Assembly (NCBI GenBank): GCA_019752635.1
Contig: JAIELX010000116.1
Span: 33,969 to 97,968, forward strand
From: Candidatus Obscuribacterales bacterium
Lineage (GTDB): Bacteria; Cyanobacteriota; Vampirovibrionia; Obscuribacterales; Obscuribacteraceae
Direction of reading: 5' to 3'
DNA: 64,000 nucleotides
The position numbers and the translations under genes are program-made. The notes under the pieces are model-generated. The model did no database searches. It was not told where the DNA came from and was given only the letters and a program-made list of their open reading frames with translations. Positions 8,864 to 16,897 of the stretch are shown in pieces; within the stretch, counting starts at the first letter, position 1; each line of letters begins with the position of its first letter.

Positions 8864-9532
8864 CTAGCCGCTCAGCCTGTAACCGGAGTCGCGACTATAT
8901 TCTATGATTGCCTGCGAGCCCCCCTTTTTTAGATTGGAGCGAAGACGACTGACAGAGCATAATAATGCATTCTTAGCATCCTCCGCCGCGGAACCGAAGA
9001 TCTCCCGCAGAAGCACATCTTGCGATACGGCGGAGCCGCCGCTTTCAACCAGGTATAGTAGCAATTTAAAATCCCGCGGCGCTATACGGACTTCGCTGCC
9101 GCAGACGAACACTTTATGTGCTTGCGGATCCACGGAAATCCCGTGCAATTCCAACAGGCTCGATGCCGTGCGTTCACGTTTCAGCAACGACCGCAGACGC
9201 GCAGCAAGTTCATCAAACTCGAACGGTTTTGCCAGGTAGTCATCGGCACCACTGTCTAATCCGGTTATCTTGTCAGCGATTCCACTGCGTGCAGTCAACA
9301 TCAATACCCTTGGTTTGTGAGCTTGCTTGCCGAGGTAACCCAGCAAACTCACCCCATGCCCGTCCGGCAGCTCCCAGTCAAGCACAACAACATCGTAATT
9401 GAATCTTTCTAGAAACAGCCCGGCATCAGCCAAAGTAGGAGCAAGATCCACATTGTGACGCTCTTTACGCCAGAGGTCCAGCAACGATCGCGCTATTTTG
9501 TCGTCGTCTTCAACTAAGAGTATTTTCGCCAC
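8864..9532 (-). CDS. OmpR/PhoB-type response regulator
   Basis: A 222-residue regulator. The receiver domain has the acidic pair ED at residues 8-9, the phospho-acceptor Asp52 in LDWELP, the T of MLTARSG, and the Lys of LAKPFEF. A winged-helix DNA-binding domain covers about 125-222 (VSRLRSNLKKGG, YSRDSGYRL). The start is GTG at 9530-9532; no ATG fits. It is the first gene of a regulator, Ser/Thr kinase, histidine kinase operon and lies 54 bp after a recombinase-like gene. The regulator at 41338-42015 shares the LDWELP acceptor block and the same domain layout, so the two are paralogues. Confidence 0.93.
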   Translation of the reverse strand: MAKILLVEDDDKIARSLLDLWRKERHNVDLAPTLADAGLFLERFNYDVVVLDWELPDGHGVSLLGYLGKQAHKPRVLMLTARSGIADKITGLDSGADDYLAKPFEFDELAARLRSLLKRERTASSLLELHGISVDPQAHKVFVCGSEVRIAPRDFKLLLYLVESGGSAVSQDVLLREIFGSAAEDAKNALLCSVSRLRSNLKKGGSQAIIEYSRDSGYRLSG

Positions 9533-9586
9533 AACCAGCTCAAGAATCGGGCTTAAGCGCTTAGCATTGTAGCATCGGAATAAGCC

Positions 9587-10333
9587 TTATGACGCAACGA
9601 ATACCCCTGCATCCCACGGTTGTTTGCAAGTGTAGCGCAGTACCCTTGAGTTGAGCACCAGGTTTGCGCGCCAGCCACAAGAGCGAATAACGTGATCTAT
9701 GCCGTCAACGCTCATTTGACGGAAATCTCGGGTGCAGAACAATGCCCCTTCGACAGTGCGGCCGCGTGCTTTGACCCAACGTCGTACGGAATCGGCAACC
9801 GTCGCGTCGAGCCTGACATACTGGACGCCTCGCCCCTTAGGGATCGGCAGAGCGATATGCAGCTCAGTCCCGGTATCCATGACATCGACGATTCTCAAGC
9901 TTCGCAGCTCACGCAGCCGAAATCCATGTATCAACGCGAGCAGCAGAATACTGCGATCGCGATTGGATACTAAGGATGAAACAATCGTCATCAAACCGGC
10001 TGTTTCACCATCAGTCAGAGCCATTTCTTCTCTGGTCTTCGCGGAATCGCTTGCGCTGCTGAGGCGGGTTATCTTGACCGGTGAACCGCAGTAGGCAAGG
10101 TAATGTTCAACGGAAGAAATGTGATTGTTTACGCTTCTTACATCCAACGTTTGCCGCAAGAACTGAATGTAGCCGTCCAGCAGCAAACTCATCGGCGCAC
10201 CGGCTGGAAAGTTTCCCTTACTAAGGTATCCGGTAAACATGCTTAACCGACGTCTATAAGCTCGTAAGGACTCTTTGGAGTAGTCTCTTTCCAATAAATA
10301 TTCGAGAAAATGGTTCATCAAGTCGCCATTCAT
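9587..10333 (-). CDS. Tyrosine-recombinase-like protein without nucleophile
   Basis: A 248-residue protein. The N-terminal SAM-like core-binding domain (about 5-90) is followed by a catalytic-domain fold. The first active-site Arg is present in GFRLREL, where the family has G-x-R-x-x-E. A Lys occurs in IPKGRG. The HxLRH box reads RVLRYT, so the His is replaced while the Arg stays. The protein ends about 15 residues later, before the Tyr nucleophile would occur. The next gene starts only 54 bp on, so no C-terminal part is left. It probably binds DNA or partners but cannot recombine in the normal way. AGGAGGG precedes the ATG. A paralogue lies at 43684-44451, also beside a two-component system and a Ser/Thr kinase. 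Confidence 0.75.
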   Translation of the reverse strand: MNGDLMNHFLEYLLERDYSKESLRAYRRRLSMFTGYLSKGNFPAGAPMSLLLDGYIQFLRQTLDVRSVNNHISSVEHYLAYCGSPVKITRLSSASDSAKTREEMALTDGETAGLMTIVSSLVSNRDRSILLLALIHGFRLRELRSLRIVDVMDTGTELHIALPIPKGRGVQYVRLDATVADSVRRWVKARGRTVEGALFCTRDFRQMSVDGIDHVIRSCGWRANLVLNSRVLRYTCKQPWDAGVFVAS

Positions 10334-10397
10334 TACGCGCCCTCCTGAGGTTGCGCCATCAAAATCAAAAAAGTACTGCAGATTGAATTGCCCGAGG

Positions 10398-11189
10398 TCA
10401 CTTCAGCTTCAGTCTGAGCCGAAAGTGATCGCCATCTATGTTGAAAGTTCCGGATTTGCAGTAGCGATTAAGATCTGCGTCTTGGGCTATCTGCTCCTTC
10501 AGAGAGAAGAGGTGGTCCTGCTGTTGGTAGTAGCCATATGCGAATGCACCTAACGTGAGAGCATAGCCGGCGAGGCGAAGCTTTCCGTTCATGGGTACTC
10601 CGCGCATCGCACAGCCCAGTTCTGCCGCGCCCGTTAGCGCCAGGGAGCCTAAACCGATGTAGCCGGAAGTGGTAGACATCGTTGAAGCCAATGCTCGCCG
10701 GCGAATCTCCATATCACTACCGGCGGTGACATCTCGAAGAGTGCTCAAATCGCGCCACGAAAGCTTTCCATCGCCTTCGCGACCGTCGTTCTTCGATAGG
10801 ACGCCTGCATGTCTGGCCAGGTAGCGGTTGAATCCGCCTGCGTCGATCAGTTCATCAGTGCTCAGAAAATTATCGTTATTCGTATCAATCGCGCCGAAGT
10901 TATTCGTGGACTTGGAAGAGAGCTCGGAAGCTCGTTTCAAGCGTTCTGCCGGTGTCACCTCGTATGTGATCGCCAGCCGTCCCTGACTCTGTTTCACTTC
11001 GACTGCACGGTCCGACACGGTCAGCTCCGGCAAAGGCGATGGCGATGACGCCATCAGCGACATGTTTTCGTTCAACCTCAATCTGCCTGCTAAAGCGTGG
11101 TCCTCGCCTCGCTTCCAATCGACATTTTGTATGTTGTCGATCTTAGGCAGATTGCGTTTCGCCGTCTCTAGTTCAAAACCTGGTTCCAT
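10398..11189 (-). CDS. EF-hand membrane protein of unknown role
   Basis: A 263-residue protein. Residues 102-113 form a canonical EF-hand loop (D102, N104, D106, S110, E113: DTNNDNFLSTDE). A second, weaker loop follows at about 138-149 (GDGKLSWRD). This suggests Ca2+ binding. Two hydrophobic segments lie at about residues 176-195 and 208-224. No signal peptide is evident. The start at 11189 is preceded by TAGGGGGAGTTACTC. It reads in the same direction as the recombinase-like gene 64 bp downstream and could be cotranscribed with it. I do not recognise the family. Confidence 0.7.
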   Translation of the reverse strand: MEPGFELETAKRNLPKIDNIQNVDWKRGEDHALAGRLRLNENMSLMASSPSPLPELTVSDRAVEVKQSQGRLAITYEVTPAERLKRASELSSKSTNNFGAIDTNNDNFLSTDELIDAGGFNRYLARHAGVLSKNDGREGDGKLSWRDLSTLRDVTAGSDMEIRRRALASTMSTTSGYIGLGSLALTGAAELGCAMRGVPMNGKLRLAGYALTLGAFAYGYYQQQDHLFSLKEQIAQDADLNRYCKSGTFNIDGDHFRLRLKLK

Positions 11190-11363
11190 GAGTAACTCCC
11201 CCTAGATCGGACCATCACCGTCGTTTCACTGTAGACAGTGCTCACTGTCGAAATCGTGAAACGCTAAAGGGAATTCAACCTCTGCGTTTGAAGCAGAAAG
11301 CCCCCCTGAAAGAGACGACGTCGCAGAGAGAACACCAAAAGCTTGATTTTTATTGCAGGCAGA

Positions 11364-11414
11364 CCACACGAATACGATACGAAAAAACGCAATTTTCGTA
11401 TCGTATTCGTGTGG
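11364..11414. repeat. Perfect 22-bp inverted repeat with 7-nt spacer
   Basis: The arm at 11364-11385 (CCACACGAATACG...) pairs perfectly with 11393-11414 (...CGTATTCGTGTGG) around AACGCAA. The inner four pairs are A-T. No T tract follows in either direction, so this is not a typical terminator. A cruciform, a bidirectional transcript-end structure, or the footprint of a mobile element or regulator are the options. Confidence 0.9.
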
Positions 11415-11501
11415 ACGCCAGAGGCACGATCCGCTGCCCCCCCTTACTCTGTCAGCATTTCAGGGCTCACGTCAGCATATAGTAGGACGAGGGAGAAAGA
11501 A

Positions 11502-11524
11502 CCGAGGAGGGGGAGCCCCCTCGG
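11502..11524 (-). terminator. Terminator of the 69-residue gene
   Basis: CCGAGGAGGGGG (from 11502) pairs with CCCCCTCGG (to 11524). On the minus strand TTCTTTCTCCC follows. It lies just past the stop of the gene at 11538. Confidence 0.55.
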
Positions 11525-11537
11525 TTTCGGTCCTGCG

Positions 11538-11747
11538 TTAGCGCAGGCGCGGGCGAGGGGTGGCTTGCGGCGGGTAAGCCTGCAGGGCCTCCTCGAACTC
11601 CAGGTTCGCCTGCACGGCGCGCAAGAACTCCGGGCGCTCCTTGATGCCGTAGAAGTCCTTGCCGCCGCGGCCGGACTCGCAGCCGTGCGAGCGGTTCTTG
11701 ATGCGCTTGAGCTTGCCGCCGGGCAGGATCTTGAAGACGCGAGCCAT
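11538..11747 (-). CDS. Small basic protein of unknown function
   Basis: 69 residues, rich in Lys and Arg (MARVFKILPGGKLKRIKNRS), with a C-terminal Pro/Arg tail. The ATG at 11747 follows GGAGAGCCCG. Codon use is strongly C/G-ending, as in the serpins, and a terminator-like hairpin follows the stop. Both support a real gene rather than chance. There is no membrane segment and no motif I can name. A longer frame on the same strand (11467-11814) runs in another register and lacks these signals. Confidence 0.5.
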   Translation of the reverse strand: MARVFKILPGGKLKRIKNRSHGCESGRGGKDFYGIKERPEFLRAVQANLEFEEALQAYPPQATPRPRLR

Positions 11748-11900
11748 CGGGCTCTCCGGTAGAGAGCGCGTTCAGCAGGGCCGATGCGGCCCGTGAGTCA
11801 CTGACGCACTTCAACCGAGAGCTTGGGACAGATGCAACATCCGAGGCCTCCTTGGTTTACGGAACGGTTTTCTGATTTCGCAGTCGAGAACGACCGCTCA

Positions 11901-12335
11901 CTACCGGTTCCATCCCACCGTCACGACCAGGTCGCCCTTGTTGTAGACGAGGAAGTTCCCCGTGTACATGGAGGTGGAGTGCCAGTCCGCCACCCCGTCG
12001 CGAATCGCCCGAACGACGCTGAAGCCGTTGGAGTCCAGATACCGAGCGAAAGCATCCAACGGCTCGGGCACGACGGGAAGCGTGAAGCTCGAATCGAGCG
12101 GCCCCCGATAGGTCAGCACGGTGCTGAAGTAGGCCATGGCGCAGCTGAGCCCGCCATAGAAGATGTTGACCTGCCGGCGACCGGGACGGATCTTCACCAC
12201 CGACTCTCGCTGAACGTACTCCACTTGCGCACCCGGATCGCAAGCCTTGACCTCGCGAACCAACTCCAACACGGCATCCGGCACGACTAGCGGACCGGCT
12301 CTTTGCTCGACTTCCTCAGCCTCATTTCCACACAT
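11901..12335 (-). CDS. Unknown 144-residue protein
   Basis: A soluble-looking protein starting at ATG 12335, with GAGGCAAT before it. It begins MCGNEAEEVEQ and is predicted alpha at the N-terminus and beta-rich later (VKIRPGRRQVNIFYGG, NFLVYNKGDLVVTVGW). No motif, signal peptide or membrane segment is visible. It lies downstream of the serpin tandem on the same strand, with a hairpin at 12378-12403 between, so it may have its own transcript. Function unknown. Confidence 0.55.
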   Translation of the reverse strand: MCGNEAEEVEQRAGPLVVPDAVLELVREVKACDPGAQVEYVQRESVVKIRPGRRQVNIFYGGLSCAMAYFSTVLTYRGPLDSSFTLPVVPEPLDAFARYLDSNGFSVVRAIRDGVADWHSTSMYTGNFLVYNKGDLVVTVGWNR

Positions 12336-12377
12336 ATTGCCTCACTGATTGATAAAGGGAAACGGTCTTGCCACCGA

Positions 12378-12403
12378 GGAGCGCACCACTCTTGGTGCGC
12401 TCC
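12378..12403 (-). terminator. Hairpin after the serpin tandem
   Basis: A perfect 11-bp stem (GGAGCGCACCA, 12378-12388, with 12393-12403) has a 4-nt loop. No long T tract follows on either strand. It is probably a transcript end for the serpins. Confidence 0.5.
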
Positions 12404-12457
12404 GATTTCGTTACGCGTTAGCCCTCAGTCAGGCTCAGCGGGCGACCAGCGCCGTGC

Positions 12458-13663
12458 TTAGTCCTCGCCGCCGACCTCGTCGGTCTCGTCGGCGAAGCCG
12501 GCCGGCTCCTTCGGGTCCACGGTGGTGCTGGCGAACAGGATGTCGCCCGCGCCCTCGACGAACCACGCGTACGGCCGGTTCACCAGCACGTCGAACGTCT
12601 TCTTCGGGCCGCCGGGGCGAACCGACGTTGACCGCATCATGCCGACCAGGGTGACGGCCGCGCCCTCGAAGCCCTTGCGCATGAACTTCGTGTAGGTCTT
12701 GTGCTTGACACACCCAATCCTGATCCCGCCGGTGCACAGGTCGTTGAAGTCCGCCGCGTCGCTGAAGGCCAGGCTCAGCCCCATCTGCGACAGAGCCGCC
12801 TTCATCTCACCGCCCCACTCCTGCTCGTTCGGCGCGAGCCGCAGCCGCCCCTCGGCCATCTCAAGCGCGGCCTTCCAGCCGAGCCAGTTATCGGCGGTCA
12901 GGCTATTGACCGCGGCGTCCAGGGTGCTGGTCGCCGACGGCAGCACGATGTAAGCGTTGAACACGCCGTGCTCGCCGAACGGGAACTGCAGCACTTCGAC
13001 GCCGTCACCCTCGAAGTAGCGGAACTTGCCGTGCGGGTTGGTCATGAAGGTCACGTCCTTCTCGCTGCCGCCGGCGAGCTTGAACTTGCCCTTGGTGTCG
13101 TTGCGCTTGTAAAAGCGCTTCGCCGCTGGGGTCTTCATGTACAAGGCGTCGGTGAGGAACGCCTGCGCCTCGTCGGGCATCTGGTCGAGGATCTTGGTGA
13201 TCTTGCCCTTGGTGTTCTTGTTGCACCACTCGTTGATCTCGGCCAGGGTCGAGTCGTCCATCGGCAGATTGTCGCGAACGGTCGCGCCGTAGTACTGCTG
13301 GTTCGCAGCGATGAACGGCTGCTGGAAGACGTAGCCGTCGCCGTCGTCCTTGCGCAGCCAGAGCGCGTTGGCGATGGAGATCTCGGTCGGACACTTGCCC
13401 TTGCTCTCGGCGGTGAGCAGGTAGTTGGCGACCTCCTGGTTCGCGGCGTGGAAGTCGGCGATGCTGTCACCCTTGGCCAGCGCGAAGGCCTCGCGGAAGC
13501 CCTGGAGCGTTTCGCCGCGAGCGCCGAGGGCGGTCATGCCGAGAGCACGCCGGATGCTGAACGGGCTGAGCTGGACCTTCTTGTCGGCGGTCGCGCCGTA
13601 GGTCCGCCGGAAGAGGTCGAGAGCGAAGGTGGTGTTCTGCTTGGCGAACTTGGACTGGCTCAT
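12458..13663 (-). CDS. Serpin 1 (bacterial serine protease inhibitor family)
   Basis: A 401-residue serpin, the usual core length, without a signal peptide and so intracellular. The serpin fold markers are the N-terminal FALDLFRR..., LSPFSIRRALGMTALGARG (helix B / strand 6B), the central NALWL...IN.WCN..TKGKI..IL block, DALYMKTPW-like DALYMKT, and the C-terminal RPYAWFVEG..DILFASTTVDPKEP. The hinge reads RKGFEGAAVT, with Gly and Ala retained but Phe at P14. The loop after it is LVGMMRSTSVRPGGPKK. By canonical spacing P1 would be Ser. ATG 13663 follows AAAGGA. It is the last of three tandem serpins on one strand. Confidence 0.9.
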   Translation of the reverse strand: MSQSKFAKQNTTFALDLFRRTYGATADKKVQLSPFSIRRALGMTALGARGETLQGFREAFALAKGDSIADFHAANQEVANYLLTAESKGKCPTEISIANALWLRKDDGDGYVFQQPFIAANQQYYGATVRDNLPMDDSTLAEINEWCNKNTKGKITKILDQMPDEAQAFLTDALYMKTPAAKRFYKRNDTKGKFKLAGGSEKDVTFMTNPHGKFRYFEGDGVEVLQFPFGEHGVFNAYIVLPSATSTLDAAVNSLTADNWLGWKAALEMAEGRLRLAPNEQEWGGEMKAALSQMGLSLAFSDAADFNDLCTGGIRIGCVKHKTYTKFMRKGFEGAAVTLVGMMRSTSVRPGGPKKTFDVLVNRPYAWFVEGAGDILFASTTVDPKEPAGFADETDEVGGED

Positions 13664-13792
13664 GTGTTTTCCTTTGGTCGTTGTTTGATCAGTGCTTGAG
13701 GGAAGAAACGAGAGGCACGAGTGAAGACTGCACTGCGCACTGCGCGCGGTGCAGTCCGAGACGAAACCGGTTTGCCACGCTGGCCGCGCGGC

Positions 13793-15004
13793 TTAGAAAT
13801 CCAAGTCGCTGGTCTCTTCGTCGTCGGTCTCGGCGGCGAAGCTGCCCGGCTCCTTCGGCGACAGGGTCGTGCTGGCGAAGAGGATCTCGTCACGCCCCTC
13901 GACCAGCCAGATGTACGGCCGGTCCACGGTGATGTCGAACGTCGCCAGCGGGGTGGTCGGGATGCAGAAGCTCTCGCGCATGACGACAGCGGTGACGGCC
14001 GCGCCCTCGAAGCCCTTGCGCGTGAACTTGGTGTAGGTCTTATGGTTGACACCGCCGATCTGGAGCGGGTCGGAGCACATGAGCGAGAAGTCGGCCGCGT
14101 TGGTGAACGCCGCGCCCAGACCCAGGTCGGCCAGGACGTCCTTCAGGTCCTCGCTGTACTCCTGCTCGTTCGGCGCGATGCGGAACTTGCCCTTGCCCTT
14201 GACCAGCGCGGACTTCATGCCGGTCCACTTGTCGCCGGTCAGCTTGGCGATGGTGCCGTCGAGCGTGGCGTCAGCATCGGGCAGCACGAGGTAGTAGTTG
14301 AACACGCCGCGCTGGCCGAACGGGAACTGCAGCACCTGCACGCCGTCGCCGGCGTGGTAGTTGAACTCGCAGTTCGGGTTGGTCATGTATGTGACGTCCA
14401 GCTCGGTGCCGTCGCCCTGCTTGAACTTGCCCTGCGTGTCATTGCGCTTGTAGAAGCGCTTGTTCGCAGGGGTTTTCATGTACAAGGCATCGGTGAGCAC
14501 CGCCCGCGACCCGCGCGGCAGGTCCTCGATGATGCGGCTGATCTTGCCCTTGGTCGCCTTGTCGCACCAGGCGTTGATGGCGTCCTTGGTGCTGTCGTCG
14601 AACGGCAGGTTGTCCTGCACCGTCGCGTCGTACCAGCGCTTGTTGGCGTCGACGAACGAGGGCAGGAACCGGTAGCGCCCGCCGGTCGACAGCTTCAACC
14701 AGAGCGCGTTGGCCGTCTCGATGGTCGTGGGTGACTTCGAGCGCGCCTCGACTTCCTGCAGCCCCTTCAGCACCTGCTGGTTGTACCGGTGGACGCCGAT
14801 GAGGTCGGTGCCCCGCGGCAGCTCAAACAGGTCGTAGAAGCCGTCCAGCGTGAGGCCGTTCGCGCCGATGGCGGCCATGGTCAGGGCGCGGCGGACGCTG
14901 AACGGGCTAACCTGCACCGGCTTGCCCTTGGCGGCGGAGTGCGCCTGGCGAAGCAGATTGAGGCCGAAGGTGGTGTTGGCGGCGGCGAAGTTCGGGGTCG
15001 TCAT
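13793..15004 (-). CDS. Serpin 2
   Basis: 403 residues from the ATG at 15004. An open frame extends 42 residues further upstream but matches nothing in the paralogues, whereas NTTFGLNLLRQAHS is shared from just after this start. Serpin blocks are SPFSVRRALTMAAIGANG, INAWCDKATKGKISRII, DALYMKT, MTNPN and DRPYIWLVEG..EILFASTTLSPKEP. The hinge is RKGFEGAAVT. The variable loop is AVVMRESFCIPTTPLA, with P1 Ser by canonical spacing. The C-terminus is an acidic tail (ETDDEETSDLDF). The start is preceded by GAAGAAAG. It shares strong C/G-ending codon use with its neighbours and lies 129 bp from each of them in the downstream direction and 166 bp in the upstream direction. Confidence 0.9.
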   Translation of the reverse strand: MTTPNFAAANTTFGLNLLRQAHSAAKGKPVQVSPFSVRRALTMAAIGANGLTLDGFYDLFELPRGTDLIGVHRYNQQVLKGLQEVEARSKSPTTIETANALWLKLSTGGRYRFLPSFVDANKRWYDATVQDNLPFDDSTKDAINAWCDKATKGKISRIIEDLPRGSRAVLTDALYMKTPANKRFYKRNDTQGKFKQGDGTELDVTYMTNPNCEFNYHAGDGVQVLQFPFGQRGVFNYYLVLPDADATLDGTIAKLTGDKWTGMKSALVKGKGKFRIAPNEQEYSEDLKDVLADLGLGAAFTNAADFSLMCSDPLQIGGVNHKTYTKFTRKGFEGAAVTAVVMRESFCIPTTPLATFDITVDRPYIWLVEGRDEILFASTTLSPKEPGSFAAETDDEETSDLDF

Positions 15005-15170
15005 GTTTGCGATTCTTTCTTCAGGTCTGGTTTTGAGTGGGTTGAAACACACCGACAGCCGCACCGCACGGGCGGCGCGGCGACTACCGATGGGCGATGA
15101 GCAATCCCGCTTGCGCAAACAAGCGGGCACCTTCCACTAGCAGATTCTTACTCTGTCGTCCAGCTCCGCG

Positions 15171-16364
15171 TTACGCGAACGTGTCGTCGTCGTCAGTCTC
15201 GGCGTCGAAGCCGGCCGGCTCCTTCGGGTCCACCGTGGTGCTGGCGAAGAGGATCTCGTCGCCACCCTCGACGAACCAGGCGTACGGGCGGTCGACGGTG
15301 ATGTCGAACCGCGGCTTCGGGTCGGTCGGAATCCAGACGCACTCGATCATACCGACCGCGGTGACCGCCGCGCCCTCGAAGCCCTTACGGGTGAACTTCG
15401 TGAACGTCTTGTGGTTGACCGCGCCGATCTTCAGCCCGCCGGTGCACATGGCGGAGAAATCCGCCGCGTCGGAGAAGGCGTTCGCCAGCCCAAGGGCGCA
15501 CAGCGCCTTCTTCAGCTCCTCGCCGTACTCCTGCTCGTTCGGGGCCAGGCGCAGCGAACCTTCGCCCTCGACCATCGCGCCCTTCCAGCCGAGCCAGTTC
15601 TCGACGGTCAGCGCCGCGACCGTCTCGTCGAGCGTCCGGTCCGCCTTGGGCAGCACCAGGTAGTAGTTGAAATTGCCGGACTCGCCGAACGGGAACTGCA
15701 ACACCTCGACGCCGTCGCCGTTGAAGTAGTTGAACTCGCCGTGCGGGTTGGTCATGAAGGTGACGTCCTTCTCGCTGCCGTCGGCGAGCTTGAACTTGCC
15801 CTGCGTGTCGTTGCGCTTGTAGAACCGCTGCTTGGCCGGCGTCTTCATGTACAACGCATCGGTCAACACCGCGTGCGCCCCGCCCGGCAGCTCCTCGAGA
15901 ATCCGCTCGATCTTGCCCTTGGTGTTTTCCTTGCACCAGGCGTTGATTGCGTCGAGCGTGGTCTGGTCGAACGGCAGGTTGTCGTTGGCGACCGCGCCGT
16001 AGTACTGCGCGTTGGCCGCGATGAACGCTGGCAGGATGCCGTAGCCACCGTCATTCTTCCGCAACCACAGCGCGTTGGCCACCGCAATGTCGGTCTTGGC
16101 CTCGGCGTGCCGCTCCGAGGCGAGTAGCGCGGCGAGGACCTCCTGGTTGTGCTTGTGCACGGCCACCAGGTCGGTGCCACGCGCCAGCTGGAAGGTGTCG
16201 CGGAAAGAGTCGAGGGTCGCGCCACGCGCGCCGAGGGCGGTCATGCTGAGGGCGCGCCGGACGCTGAACGGACTGACCTGGACAGGCTTGCCGGCAGCGT
16301 TGGAGTGGGCGGTGCGCAGGAGGTTGAGACCGAAAGCGGTGTTGGCTTTGGCGAAATTGCTCAT
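15171..16364 (-). CDS. Serpin 3
   Basis: 397 residues from the ATG at 16364, preceded by GGAGAAACC; upstream in-frame codons are not conserved in the paralogues. Core blocks are SPFSVRRALSMTALGARG, INAWCKENTKGKIERIL, DALYMKT, MTNPHGEF and DRPYAWFVEG..EILFASTTVDPKEP. The hinge is RKGFEGAAVT and the loop is AVGMIECVWIPTDPKPR, where canonical spacing puts Cys at P1. A Cys at that position is unusual and could point to a cysteine-protease target or a non-inhibitory role. It heads the tandem and is the most upstream serpin. No secretion signal is seen. Confidence 0.9.
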   Translation of the reverse strand: MSNFAKANTAFGLNLLRTAHSNAAGKPVQVSPFSVRRALSMTALGARGATLDSFRDTFQLARGTDLVAVHKHNQEVLAALLASERHAEAKTDIAVANALWLRKNDGGYGILPAFIAANAQYYGAVANDNLPFDQTTLDAINAWCKENTKGKIERILEELPGGAHAVLTDALYMKTPAKQRFYKRNDTQGKFKLADGSEKDVTFMTNPHGEFNYFNGDGVEVLQFPFGESGNFNYYLVLPKADRTLDETVAALTVENWLGWKGAMVEGEGSLRLAPNEQEYGEELKKALCALGLANAFSDAADFSAMCTGGLKIGAVNHKTFTKFTRKGFEGAAVTAVGMIECVWIPTDPKPRFDITVDRPYAWFVEGGDEILFASTTVDPKEPAGFDAETDDDDTFA

Positions 16365-16897
16365 GCTCTGGTTTCTCCGAGTTTCAAGTTCAAGCGGGAC
16401 ATTGTGATGACGACTGACTTTCGGACGCACACATACCCACCAGCGGGCGACGCTGATGTTTATCTGGCATTAGTAGCGAGAGAGCTTTGGTGAAGCTTAT
16501 TTTGCCGAAATGGAAGTGTGCGGAAAGAGACAACTCACACTAACCGTTACGGGTGTGCCGTTATCAACCCAAGTAACTATTAGTGTTGGTCCAGCGATGC
16601 GAAAAACCGCTCATAAATGAGTGGCTCGCGAAACCAAATCGGAATTAAACCTGAAGACACACCAACAAACCTTGTGCGACAGAGCCTTACGACGTTTTAC
16701 AACACTTCAATAATGCGCGACCTTAGCGCAACGCATACGAGTTACACAGCTTAACTCACACTGCTGGATGCAAACTAGACCCAGTTCATCCCTGCGAGCC
16801 GTTTACCGGCAGATGCCGCCCAAGAGGCTCCGACCGGCACCGATCTCCTTTAGAATCCCGCCAGTTCGGGCAGAATGTTCAAAGAGGCATCAGGATC
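16365..16897. other. 533-bp divergent intergenic region
   Basis: This gap lies between the serpin tandem (minus) and the kinase at 16898 (plus), so it should hold both promoters. The decamer AACTCACACT occurs twice (near 16530 and 16755). No open frame with a ribosome-binding site and no strong hairpin is seen. Confidence 0.5.

Larger units (their letters stand above)
11190..11537. other. Intergenic region with hairpins
   Basis: No gene is supported. Near the EF-hand gene there is a nested hairpin: CGTTTCAC at 11222-11229 pairs with 11256-11263, around an inner GACAGTG/CACTGTC stem at 11234-11249. It probably lies in that gene's leader. A long inverted repeat and a terminator-type hairpin are listed separately. 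Confidence 0.6.

Noticed and set aside
9587..10333. Active integrase or the edge of an integrated element
   Set aside because: The nucleophile Tyr and the box His are missing, no attachment-site repeats or other phage genes are seen, and a paralogue with the same truncation is stably placed elsewhere.
13793..15130. Longer start for serpin 2 (15130) and serpin 3 (16430)
   Set aside because: The additional 42 and 22 residues are not shared between the three paralogues and the downstream ATG codons have ribosome-binding sites.
12701..16127. Plus-strand frames of up to 337 codons across the serpins
   Set aside because: Same antisense effect of strong codon bias; the minus-strand frames carry complete serpin motifs.
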